Source: Desulfovibrio mangrovi (lineage in GTDB: Bacteria; Desulfobacterota; Desulfovibrionia; Desulfovibrionales; Desulfovibrionaceae). From it: DNA of 64,000 bases. Position numbers and translations under genes: made by a program. The notes under the pieces are model-generated. The model did no database searches. It saw only the letters and a list, made by a program, of their open reading frames with translations, and was not told the origin of the DNA. This document shows, in pieces, positions 47,546 to 55,255 of this stretch. The stretch lies in NCBI RefSeq assembly GCF_026230175.1, contig NZ_CP104208.1:1364001-1428000 (forward strand), given 5' to 3'. The first letter of the stretch is position 1. Every line of letters begins with the position of its first letter.

Positions 47546-48709
47546 ATGATTGAAAAAGTATTGAAAGGCTCTCCCAAGTTCTATGTTTGGCTCGCCTTCC
47601 TCGGCAGCCTCATAGGCCTCGGCGCCTTCACCTATCTGTTCCAGATGAAGTACGGCCTCTCCATCACCGGCATGAGCCGTGACGTATCGTGGGGCTTCTA
47701 CATCGCCCAGTTCACCTATCTGGTCGGTGTTGCCGCATCCGCTGTTATGCTGGTGCTGCCCGCATACTTCCATCACTACAAAAAGTTCAAGAAGATGATC
47801 ATCTTCGGTGAATTCATGGCCATCGGCGCTGTTCTGATGTGCATGCTCTTCATCGTTGCCGACATGGGCCAGCCCCAGCGCATGCTGAACGTTATTCTCC
47901 ACCCCACTCCGAACTCCGTCATGTTCTACGACATGATGGTTCTGATGGGCTATCTGGTGCTTAACGCCGTCATCGGCTGGGTCACCCTTGAGTGCGAACG
48001 CCATCAGGTTGAGCCGCCCAAGTGGATCAAGCCCATGATTTACCTGTCCATCTTCTGGGCATTCAGCATCCACACCGTAACGGCGTTCCTGTACGCTGGT
48101 CTGCCCGGCCGTCACTACTTCCTGACCGCCATCATGGCAGCCCGCTTCCTGAGCTCCGCATTCTGTGCCGGTCCCGCCATCCTGCTGCTCCTCCTCTTCG
48201 TGGTGCGCAAGATGACCAACTTCAACCCCGGCAAGGAAGCTGTTCAGACCCTGACCAAGATCATCACCTACGCGATGACGATCAACGTGTTCTTCTTCCT
48301 GTTGGAAGTGTTCACGGCTTTCTACAGCGGCATGCCCGGTCACGCTCACCCCATTACCTACCTCTTCGCAGGTCATGGCGGTCATGTTGACTGGATTACC
48401 GGCTTCATGTGGGTTGGCGCCATTCTGGCACTTCTCAGCCTCGCACTGCTCATCCCCCCGAGCCTGCGCGACAATGAAAAGCTGCTGCCTTGGTCTCTCG
48501 GTATTCTGGTTACGGCCACCTGGATCGACAAGGGCCTCGGCCTGATCATCGGTGGTTTCACGCCGAACCCCTTCGAGAAGTACACTGTGTACACGCCTAC
48601 CGTGCCTGAACTGCTGATTTCCCTCGGCATCTTCGCAACCGGTCTCTTCGTAGTATCCATTCTGTGGAAGATCGCGCTGGATGTTAAGAAGGAAGCTGGC
48701 ACCTTCTAA
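47546..48709 (+). CDS. dsrP: DsrP, NrfD-like integral membrane subunit
   Basis: Quinone-interacting membrane subunit of the NrfD/PsrC family. The 387 residues have about ten transmembrane helices and the family sequence SRDVSWGFYIAQFTYLVGVA near the N-terminus. The ATG follows AGGAGG at nine bases after dsrO. It closes the operon, which ends in a strong terminator. Confidence 0.97.
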   Translation: MIEKVLKGSPKFYVWLAFLGSLIGLGAFTYLFQMKYGLSITGMSRDVSWGFYIAQFTYLVGVAASAVMLVLPAYFHHYKKFKKMIIFGEFMAIGAVLMCMLFIVADMGQPQRMLNVILHPTPNSVMFYDMMVLMGYLVLNAVIGWVTLECERHQVEPPKWIKPMIYLSIFWAFSIHTVTAFLYAGLPGRHYFLTAIMAARFLSSAFCAGPAILLLLLFVVRKMTNFNPGKEAVQTLTKIITYAMTINVFFFLLEVFTAFYSGMPGHAHPITYLFAGHGGHVDWITGFMWVGAILALLSLALLIPPSLRDNEKLLPWSLGILVTATWIDKGLGLIIGGFTPNPFEKYTVYTPTVPELLISLGIFATGLFVVSILWKIALDVKKEAGTF

Positions 48710-48740
48710 GCCGACGCTGCAACTCGCTGCTTGGAACAAC

Positions 48741-48775
48741 GGGGCCTGTCCGCAAGGACAGGCCCCTTCTTTTTG
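48741..48775 (+). terminator. Terminator of dsrMKJOP
   Basis: A perfect 11-base stem (GGGGCCTGTCC with its complement, loop GCAA) is followed by TTCTTTTTG, 31 bases after the dsrP stop codon. Confidence 0.94.
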
Positions 48776-48810
48776 CCGCCTATCATCTCCCCACCCAATT
48801 CAACCGTACG

Positions 48811-48843
48811 CCAAAAAAAAGCCCGCCTCATATTGAGACGGGC
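48811..48843 (-). terminator. Terminator of the 128-residue hypothetical gene
   Basis: On the minus strand a ten-pair stem (GCCCGTCTCA with TGAGGCGGGC, one G-T pair, loop ATA) runs into eight T residues, 24 bases after the stop codon. Confidence 0.92.
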
Positions 48844-48867
48844 CTTATCTATTCTGTATCCGGCTGC

Positions 48868-49254
48868 CTACACGGTTACTTGCAACATGGACGACTGTCT
48901 TGCAAATGCCGCTTCGGACTGCTGGTAGGCATTGGCGCCATACCTACGCATCCACTGAGACTCGGGCGCACCTTCCAGCTGTGTTGCTGCCGAAATCTGT
49001 CGCCTGAGGCCTGCAGTTTCCAAATCTGGAACATAGCTCTCGCGAAGCGTCGAACGGGCCTCAGACATCATGTCATCAGACGAAGCCGGCTCCTCGGTTT
49101 CATATCGAACCCCGAACTTGCCCAGCTTGAATCCTACAGATGACTGCGTACGGAATTGCTGCGCGGCAGCGGCTGCCTCAAGCCGCTCTGTCGCTGCCGC
49201 TTTGGCGTAGGCTTCATAGCCCCGCACAGCACTGTTCATTCCGCCGATTTCCAT
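48868..49254 (-). CDS. Hypothetical protein, 128 residues
   Basis: Not recognised. It has no signal peptide or membrane segment, and it is rich in Ala, Glu, Gln and Ser with likely helices (AVRGYEAYAKAAATERLEAAAAAQQ), then a middle part of mixed charge. The strong terminator right after it and its base composition support a real gene. The ribosome site is poor for both the ATG at 49254 and that at 49239. It stands alone between dsrP and pstS, on the opposite strand to both. Confidence 0.65.
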   Translation of the reverse strand: MEIGGMNSAVRGYEAYAKAAATERLEAAAAAQQFRTQSSVGFKLGKFGVRYETEEPASSDDMMSEARSTLRESYVPDLETAGLRRQISAATQLEGAPESQWMRRYGANAYQQSEAAFARQSSMLQVTV

Positions 49255-49600
49255 TCCTGCACCGCCAAATAATAGCCTTAGGTATCGCTCATGTCATAAT
49301 TACGATTCAATAGCATCACTCCCTGAAATATAGCCTTCACTGCGGGCAAGTGCAAGACTTGTAAAGATATCAAACCGAATAAAGTTACGTGACCAATTGT
49401 TAACCGCACGGATGACGCAACTCAAAAATAACAAACTCAACCACCTTAAATTAATGATTAAAACAAGAAACAACTTCCGTAACAAAGATGTGTCTACTGC
49501 GACACCTTTCTGTAACACAGCAACCTTAGTTTGCCTTCATCGCAAGACCGAAACGGCCTGCGACCGAATCAAAAAGCAACCAAATCTGGAGGAAAACCAC
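49255..49600 (+). promoter_or_regulatory. pstS upstream region with candidate Pho-box repeats
   Basis: The 346 bases are AT-rich for this genome and hold no gene. GTAACA occurs at 49479 (in TCCGTAACA) and at 49512 (in TCTGTAACACAG), exactly 33 bases apart, which is three 11-base PhoB steps; the E. coli half-site is CTGTCATA/CTGTCACA-like. This suggests PhoB control of pstS, unproven for this lineage. Confidence 0.4.
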
Positions 49601-50410
49601 ATGCGTTTCAAATCTCTTGCCATCATGGCCGCTCTGGTACTCGGTCTCGCCACCTCCGCCTTTGCAGGCGAAAAAATCACCATCAAGGGCTCCACCACTG
49701 TTCTGCCCATTATGCAGAAGTCGGTTGAAGCTTTCATGAAGAAGCACCCCGACGTCACCATCGAAGTTTCCGGCGGCGGCTCCTCCAACGGCATCAAGGC
49801 CCTGCTGGACGGTTCCACCGACATCGCCATGGCCTCCCGTCAGATGAAGGACAAGGAAGTGAAGCTCGCTTCCGAGAAAGGCATCGACGCCAAGGAAATC
49901 GTTATCGCCTTTGACGCCGTTGTGCCGATCGTCAACCCCGCCAACCCCGTAACCGACCTCACTGCCGACCAGCTGAAGGCCATCTACGAAGGCAAGATCA
50001 CCAACTGGAAGGAAGTGGGCGGCAACGACGCCCCCATCGTAGTCATCTCCCGCGACACCTCTTCCGGCACCTACGAAACCTGGGAAGGCAAGATCATGAA
50101 CAAGGCCCGCGTATTCCCCGGAGCCCTGCTTCAGGCTTCTTCCGGTGCAGTTCTGCAGGCTGTTGCCAAGAACCCCAAGGCCATTGCCTACGACGGTCTG
50201 GGCTATGTGAACGACTCCGTTCGCGCCGTAAAGGTTAACGGCATTGCCGGTTCCGCTGAAACCGCCAAGAACAACACCTACAAGGTTGCCCGCTCCCTGC
50301 AGATCTACGTGAACGGTGCCCCCGCAGGCGCAACCAAGGATCTTTTAGACTTCATCCTCTCCGAAGAAGGCCAGAAGATCGTTGAAGAAACCGGCTTCAT
50401 CAAGATGTAA
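49601..50410 (+). CDS. pstS: Phosphate ABC transporter substrate-binding protein PstS
   Basis: Periplasmic phosphate-binding protein. The ATG at 49601 follows TGGAGGAAAA. The 269 residues start with a signal peptide ending ATSAFA, then the binding motifs IKGSTTVLPIMQKSVEAF, EVSGGGSSNGIKALLDG and SRDTSSGTYETW that coordinate phosphate. Length is that of the short PstS class. It is followed by a hairpin and pstC. Confidence 0.95.
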   Translation: MRFKSLAIMAALVLGLATSAFAGEKITIKGSTTVLPIMQKSVEAFMKKHPDVTIEVSGGGSSNGIKALLDGSTDIAMASRQMKDKEVKLASEKGIDAKEIVIAFDAVVPIVNPANPVTDLTADQLKAIYEGKITNWKEVGGNDAPIVVISRDTSSGTYETWEGKIMNKARVFPGALLQASSGAVLQAVAKNPKAIAYDGLGYVNDSVRAVKVNGIAGSAETAKNNTYKVARSLQIYVNGAPAGATKDLLDFILSEEGQKIVEETGFIKM

Positions 50411-50453
50411 GTCCCCCGCACGGCAAACCGTGTGGACTGCAAAATGACCTTAC

Positions 50454-50482
50454 GCCTCCTCCCGTCCCGTGCGGGAGGAGGC
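50454..50482 (+). repeat. Hairpin between pstS and pstC
   Basis: An 11-base perfect stem (GCCTCCTCCCG with its complement, seven-base loop) without a T-tract. Such hairpins protect the upstream message and raise the binding protein over the membrane subunits. Confidence 0.6.
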
Positions 50483-50531
50483 ACATCGCATAACACGCCA
50501 TCTCCAAACGGCATTTTCGGGGACAACATAC

Positions 50532-51425
50532 ATGCTCATTACCCGCCGCACCAAGGACAGAATCATTCATGGCACCTTCTTTGCCATTGCTGCCAGTTGT
50601 GTTCTGGTGCTTTTTCTCATCATGCTTTTTCTATTCATTGAAGGGCTTCCCATCTTCAAGGTCGTATCTGTTCCGGACTTCATCTTCGGCACCGCATGGT
50701 ATCCGACGGACGATCCTGCGGACTTCGGCATATTGCCCATGATTGCCGCCTCTTTTTCGGTCACGCTTCTTTCATCGCTCATCGCCATTCCCCTCGGCAT
50801 CATGACGGCAATCTACCTCGCGGAAATCGCAACGCCCAGAATGCGCAACATCGTTAAACCGTTCGTGGAAATGCTGCAGGCACTGCCCTCGGTCGTCATC
50901 GGTTTCTTCGGCATGGTTGTGGTTGCCCCCTTGATGCAGGAGTGGTTTGACATCCCCACCGGCCTGAACATGTTGAACGCCTCCATCATGCTCGCCTTCA
51001 TGGCTGTGCCGACCATCACTTCCATCTCCGAAGACGCTATTTTCAGTGTGCCCAATGAAATGCGGGAAGCTTCTCTGGCTCTGGGAGCCACCAAGTGGCA
51101 GACCATCGCTAACGTTGTGCTCCCCGCCTCGCTCACAGGCATCAGCACGGCAGTAATCCTGGGTATGGCACGTTCCATCGGCGAGACCATGGTCGTACTG
51201 ATGGTGGCAGGCGGCGCGGCCATGATTCCTACCTCCATTTTCAATCCGGTACGCCCCATGCCCGCATCCATTGCCGCAGAAATGGCGGAAGCTCCATTCC
51301 AGAGTGATCATTACTACGCACTCTTCGCCACCGGCATGGTGCTCTTCCTTTTCACCCTCATGTTCAACGTACTTGCCGCCTACTTTGCGGAAAAGAAAAA
51401 GCAGGTCGGCGTGGCCTCCCTGTAA
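50532..51425 (+). CDS. pstC: Phosphate ABC transporter permease PstC
   Basis: Inner-membrane permease. The start at 50532 (MLITRRTKDR) follows CGGGGACA. The 297 residues have six predicted transmembrane helices and the ABC-permease EAA loop REASLALGATKWQTIANVVLP for the ATPase. Its partner is PstA, 32 bases downstream. Confidence 0.95.
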   Translation: MLITRRTKDRIIHGTFFAIAASCVLVLFLIMLFLFIEGLPIFKVVSVPDFIFGTAWYPTDDPADFGILPMIAASFSVTLLSSLIAIPLGIMTAIYLAEIATPRMRNIVKPFVEMLQALPSVVIGFFGMVVVAPLMQEWFDIPTGLNMLNASIMLAFMAVPTITSISEDAIFSVPNEMREASLALGATKWQTIANVVLPASLTGISTAVILGMARSIGETMVVLMVAGGAAMIPTSIFNPVRPMPASIAAEMAEAPFQSDHYYALFATGMVLFLFTLMFNVLAAYFAEKKKQVGVASL

Positions 51426-51457
51426 CCCAGGATGCCCCGACAGGACGGAGACCTATA

Positions 51458-52390
51458 ATGAGCCAACTGGCACAGCCCCTTATCGGAAACACCACCATGG
51501 CAGACACACACAACGGCATGCCTCAGGACCAGAGCTTCCTGAAACGCAGACTCCCCATACAGTCCCTCATGTTCACCCTGTTCAAGGGAAGCGTCATCAT
51601 CAACGCCTTGGCATTGGCCATTATCTGCGGCTTTGTTCTCTATTACGGCCTGCCCGCCATTTCTTGGGAATTCCTTCTGGAGCATCCGCGCGAGGCCATG
51701 ACCGAGGGCGGCATATTCCCCTGTATCGTCGGCACCATCGCCCTGTCGTATGGTTCCATGCTCATAGCGCTGCCGTGGGGCGTGGCCACAGCCGTCTACC
51801 TGCACGAATACGCCAAGCCCGGCCCCTTCGTGTATGCCATTCGCCTTGCCATCAACAATCTCGCCGGTGTCCCTTCGGTGGTATTCGGGCTCTTCGGCCT
51901 TTCCTTCTTCGTCACAGTCATGGGCATGGGCGTTTCCATGCTCGCGGGCATGTGCACCCTTGCAGCCCTGATACTCCCCTTGATCATCGGTGCTACCGAA
52001 GAGGCCCTACGCAGCGTTTCCCCCACCTACCGTGAGGCTTCCCTCGGTCTCGGGGCCACCAAATGGCAGACCATCTCCAAGGTTGTGCTGCCTGCCGCCA
52101 CACCCGGCATTCTCACAGGCGCCATTCTCGCCATCGGCAGAGCCGCAGGTGAAACAGCTGCCATCATGTTTACCGCGGCCATGTTTTTTTCTCCCAAACT
52201 TCCCGCTTCCGTATTCGACAGCGTCATGGCTTTGCCGTATCATATCTATGTACTGGCAACCGCAGGCACGGAGATCGAAAAGACCCGTCCGCTGCAATAC
52301 GGAACCTCTCTTGTGCTCATCGCACTGGTACTGGGCATGAACCTCATGGCCATTATCATAAGAGCCCGCCTGCAACGAAAGCTCCGCTAG
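51458..52390 (+). CDS. pstA: Phosphate ABC transporter permease PstA
   Basis: Second permease of the Pst importer. The ATG follows GGAGACC. The 310 residues have an N-terminal cytosolic tail, six transmembrane helices and the EAA loop REASLGLGATKWQTISKVVLP. No pstB ATPase or phoU follows, so the ATPase must be encoded elsewhere. Confidence 0.95.
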   Translation: MSQLAQPLIGNTTMADTHNGMPQDQSFLKRRLPIQSLMFTLFKGSVIINALALAIICGFVLYYGLPAISWEFLLEHPREAMTEGGIFPCIVGTIALSYGSMLIALPWGVATAVYLHEYAKPGPFVYAIRLAINNLAGVPSVVFGLFGLSFFVTVMGMGVSMLAGMCTLAALILPLIIGATEEALRSVSPTYREASLGLGATKWQTISKVVLPAATPGILTGAILAIGRAAGETAAIMFTAAMFFSPKLPASVFDSVMALPYHIYVLATAGTEIEKTRPLQYGTSLVLIALVLGMNLMAIIIRARLQRKLR

Positions 52391-52416
52391 TCTGCACCTG
52401 CGTTCCGAGGACTCCG

Positions 52417-52446
52417 CGGCGGTCCGGCCCCTGCGCAGGACCGCCG
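52417..52446 (+). repeat. Hairpin between pstA and phoH-like gene
   Basis: CGGCGGTCC and its perfect complement are separated by 12 bases, with no T-tract. It may be a weak terminator or processing site between the pst genes and the PhoH gene. Confidence 0.45.
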
Positions 52447-52477
52447 TATGCAACCCACCTCAACCAAAGGGGTATGC

Positions 52478-53668
52478 ATGGGCAGGAAAAACTTCGTTCT
52501 CGACACCAACGTCCTCATCGAAAACCCGGACTGTATCCACAACCTCAGAAACGGTGATGAAAACAACATCTTCATCCCCTACCACGTCCTCATCGAGCTG
52601 AACTCCCTCAAAACCAATCCTCGCCTCCGCCACATCGTCTCTCGCGTGGTGGACACCCTTCTCGCCAACAAGGAAATCATCCAGTTCATCCAGAACGATT
52701 CCAGCGTCTCTCCCTTTACGGAAGAGGTGGTGGACAACTTCATCCTGCGCGAGATCAGTGCCGCGCAGATTGATTCTCCCATCCTCGTTACCAATGACAA
52801 GATACTGCGCCTGCAGGCCGGGCTTACCGGCATAGACAGCGAGGAACTACGCGACTCGCGCCCCTTTGAATCAGACTCACAACGATACACCGGCTTTCTG
52901 GATGCCACGGAGCCCCGGATGGACAATGCCTTCAGCTGGCATGAAGGCAAGCCCATGTTCCACGGGACAGACGGAGACGAACTCATCACCTACCAGATGA
53001 ATGTCTGGAACGTGAAACCGCGCAACGTATACCAGAACCTCGCGCTCATGCTCATGCAACGCGAAGGGATAGACCTTGTCTCCATCCAGTCCGAAGCGGG
53101 CTACGGCAAAACCTATCTTGCCCTTGCCACTGCGCTCTATCTGGCGCTTGAACGTAAGCTTTATGAAAAGATATTTGTGGTGAAACCCCTTATAGAACTG
53201 GGGACCAAGATGGGCTACCTGCCCGGGGACGTGAGGGAAAAGATGGAACCCTACGTCAAATATATTCAGGACCTGCTGCTGAAGCTGCATGGCACTCGTC
53301 CGGCCAACCGCATATTCGCCAACCCCGGAGAGGAACTGCTGCGCTACAACCCGAAACGCTTCGAAATTCTGCCCCTGGCCTACATACGGGGTATGAACAT
53401 CGAAAACGCCATAGTTATCGTGGATGAATCACAGAACCTTTCCCGCACCGAAATGCGCGCACTGCTGACCCGTATGGGAGAGAATGTAAAGTGCTTCTGC
53501 CTTGGCGATACCCGACAAGTGGATAACCCCTATCTCAATGACTCCAATAACGGGCTGAACTGGATCGTACGCAAGCTCAAAGGCTTTCCCAACTATGCCC
53601 ACATCGTCCTCAAAGGAGACAGATCCAGAGGGCCCATAACTGACATGGTTCTCAAGGCAAAGTTATAG
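52478..53668 (+). CDS. PIN-PhoH fusion ATPase (PhoH2/YlaK-like)
   Basis: The 396-residue product starts at the ATG at 52478 after AAAGGGG. Residues about 5-130 form a PIN ribonuclease domain (NFVLDTNVLIENP, with Asp residues at VTNDKI) and residues about 185-396 a PhoH ATPase with SEAGYGKTYLA (Walker A), VIVDESQN (Walker B) and LGDTRQVDNPY. Such PhoH2 proteins couple ATP-driven RNA unwinding with PIN cleavage. E. coli PhoH is phosphate-starvation induced, and the place after pstSCA fits that, though a hairpin lies between. No separate antitoxin gene is seen. Confidence 0.93.
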   Translation: MGRKNFVLDTNVLIENPDCIHNLRNGDENNIFIPYHVLIELNSLKTNPRLRHIVSRVVDTLLANKEIIQFIQNDSSVSPFTEEVVDNFILREISAAQIDSPILVTNDKILRLQAGLTGIDSEELRDSRPFESDSQRYTGFLDATEPRMDNAFSWHEGKPMFHGTDGDELITYQMNVWNVKPRNVYQNLALMLMQREGIDLVSIQSEAGYGKTYLALATALYLALERKLYEKIFVVKPLIELGTKMGYLPGDVREKMEPYVKYIQDLLLKLHGTRPANRIFANPGEELLRYNPKRFEILPLAYIRGMNIENAIVIVDESQNLSRTEMRALLTRMGENVKCFCLGDTRQVDNPYLNDSNNGLNWIVRKLKGFPNYAHIVLKGDRSRGPITDMVLKAKL

Positions 53669-53688
53669 CCATAATTACTAAAACTTCA

Positions 53689-53716
53689 CCCTCCGGAATC
53701 CTCCGGAGGGTTTTCT
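53689..53716 (+). terminator. Terminator of the PhoH-like gene
   Basis: CCCTCCGGA and its perfect complement (loop of four) lead into TTTTCTCTT, about 20 bases after the stop codon. Confidence 0.92.
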
Positions 53717-54046
53717 CTTGCCATGCGAAATAGATAAGTCTATATCGAAGACGGATAACAATTCACACTGGTCACTGATGCTCCGCCGGAAGCTGAAACG
53801 AGACCCGCATGAGACAAACTACCCCATCAGTCCATGCACCTTTCTGCCATGCCCCCCTTATGGCCCCCAAACGTTCCGTCCGGCGGTGTTACGAGGGCTG
53901 CCTCCTTCCCCCAAGGAGGCAGCCCCTTAATTTCTTCATGCCTTACGGCGTTCTTCACTGCCGCTGGTTATCATTCATCTCTTGCCCCTTCGCTGCAATG
54001 CTTGCTATAGCCTGAAAAGGAAACAATACACGGCTATGGAGGCACC
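53717..54046 (+). other. Intergenic region with strong hairpin, possible small RNA
   Basis: No credible protein is encoded. A perfect 13-base stem (GGGCTGCCTCCTT at 53895-53907, complement at 53913-53925, loop of five) is followed by CTTAATTTCTTC. It has the form of a terminator although the PhoH gene already ends at its own terminator 180 bases earlier, so a small transcript may end here. Confidence 0.4.
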
Positions 54047-54337
54047 ATGTCTGAAAGGAAGGACAAGTACCGCGTCGGCACTCTGAATTTCTCTGAAATC
54101 CGAAACAGAAACGAAATCCGGGTTATCAAGATGATACAAAAAGTCATGAGCGAACCGCCCGGATACCAGCCTGATGAACTGTCACTTCAGGACATATACG
54201 CACTGGCACTCAATTCTCTTCCGCCCAGATACACACAGGCCGGCACCATTGTGCTCCGCGATCCGGTGAAGGATGAAGATGTGCTCGCCGCCGTGCGCAA
54301 AGCCTTTGCCATCGTCGTGCAGAACCCCAAATACTGA
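54047..54337 (+). CDS. ComFB-like protein
   Basis: The 96-residue product contains the late-competence ComFB family core (RNRNEIRVIKMIQKVM, then YALALNSLPPRYTQAGTIVL and VRKAFAIVVQNP). It is cytosolic and small. The family was named from a competence operon, and recent work in cyanobacteria links related proteins to cyclic di-nucleotide binding, so a signalling role is as likely as one in DNA uptake. The ATG follows GGAGGCACC. Confidence 0.85.
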   Translation: MSERKDKYRVGTLNFSEIRNRNEIRVIKMIQKVMSEPPGYQPDELSLQDIYALALNSLPPRYTQAGTIVLRDPVKDEDVLAAVRKAFAIVVQNPKY

Positions 54338-54425
54338 TTCCCCAAAACCGTCATGGGGCGTTTCGCACATGCGGAGCGCCCTTTCTTCTTGCGCCTCTAG
54401 CCGTCTCATATTTTCAAGGAACACT

Positions 54426-55247
54426 ATGATCACTGTAGATACGCATATTCACACGTCGTTTTCCCATGGAAAAGCCACGGTGCAGGAGATGTACACAGCT
54501 GCCCGCGAGAAAGGCATGACCGTATTCGGTTTTTCCGAGCATTCCCCGCGTCCCGCCGGTTTCGATTACCCGACGGACTACAAGGCCAAACTGACTGCCG
54601 CGTGGCCTGAATACGTTCAGCAGGTTACGGCCCTCAAGTCCAACGATGACAACATGAAGGTACTCTTCGGCATCGAGATGGACTGGACCAACGGACAGGA
54701 GCCCTACATTCGTGAAAAGCTCTCTGCCGACCCGTTCGACTACGTGATTGCGGGCATCCATTTCCTGGACACTTGGGGCTTCGACTTCAAACCAGACGAC
54801 TGGTCAGCATGGACAGCCGAAGAATGCCATGCGCGGTACGAAGCGTTCTTCACGTCCATGATCGCCGTCGCCCAAACCGGTCTGTTCAACATCATCGCCC
54901 ATCCGGACATCATAAAGATCTTCACGGTGGATACTTTCAGCAGCTGGATCGCGACTCCCAACGCGCAGGAAGTCGTTCGTAGCGCCCTGAAGGCAGTAAA
55001 GGATGCCGGCATGGCCATGGAAATTTCCTCTGCCGGCCTGCGCAAGCTGTGCAAGGAAATCTACCCCGGCCCCTTCCTCATGAAAGCGGCACGCGAACTG
55101 AACCTTCCCATCAGCTTCGGCTCTGATGCCCACTCCACCGCATCCGTAGGCTACGCCTTCGATCAGTTGGAAACCTATGCCCGCAGCTACGGCTATAGCG
55201 AAAGCGTGTATTTTGAAAACCGCACAATGCAGGTCAAGGCCTTCTAA
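54426..55247 (+). CDS. PHP-domain histidinol-phosphatase-like hydrolase
   Basis: The 273-residue product starts at the ATG at 54426 after AAGGAACA. Metal-binding motifs of the PHP superfamily are seen: DTHIHTSFSHG (His7, His9), FSEHSPRPAG, GIEMDW, AGIHF, AHPDIIKIF and FGSDAHS. The length and order fit HisK/YtvP-type histidinol-phosphate phosphatases, the last-but-one step of histidine synthesis, but other phosphoester substrates are possible because no his gene lies nearby. It ends eight bases before the ABC gene. Confidence 0.82.
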   Translation: MITVDTHIHTSFSHGKATVQEMYTAAREKGMTVFGFSEHSPRPAGFDYPTDYKAKLTAAWPEYVQQVTALKSNDDNMKVLFGIEMDWTNGQEPYIREKLSADPFDYVIAGIHFLDTWGFDFKPDDWSAWTAEECHARYEAFFTSMIAVAQTGLFNIIAHPDIIKIFTVDTFSSWIATPNAQEVVRSALKAVKDAGMAMEISSAGLRKLCKEIYPGPFLMKAARELNLPISFGSDAHSTASVGYAFDQLETYARSYGYSESVYFENRTMQVKAF

Positions 55248-55255
55248 CTGCCACC

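Noticed and set aside
46751-48739. A 662-codon minus-strand open frame opposite dsrO and dsrP
   Set aside because: Shadow of two well-supported genes with strong codon bias.
53718-53930. A 70-codon plus-strand frame after the PhoH terminator
   Set aside because: Contains a 13-base perfect hairpin, is Pro/Arg-rich and lacks a ribosome site.
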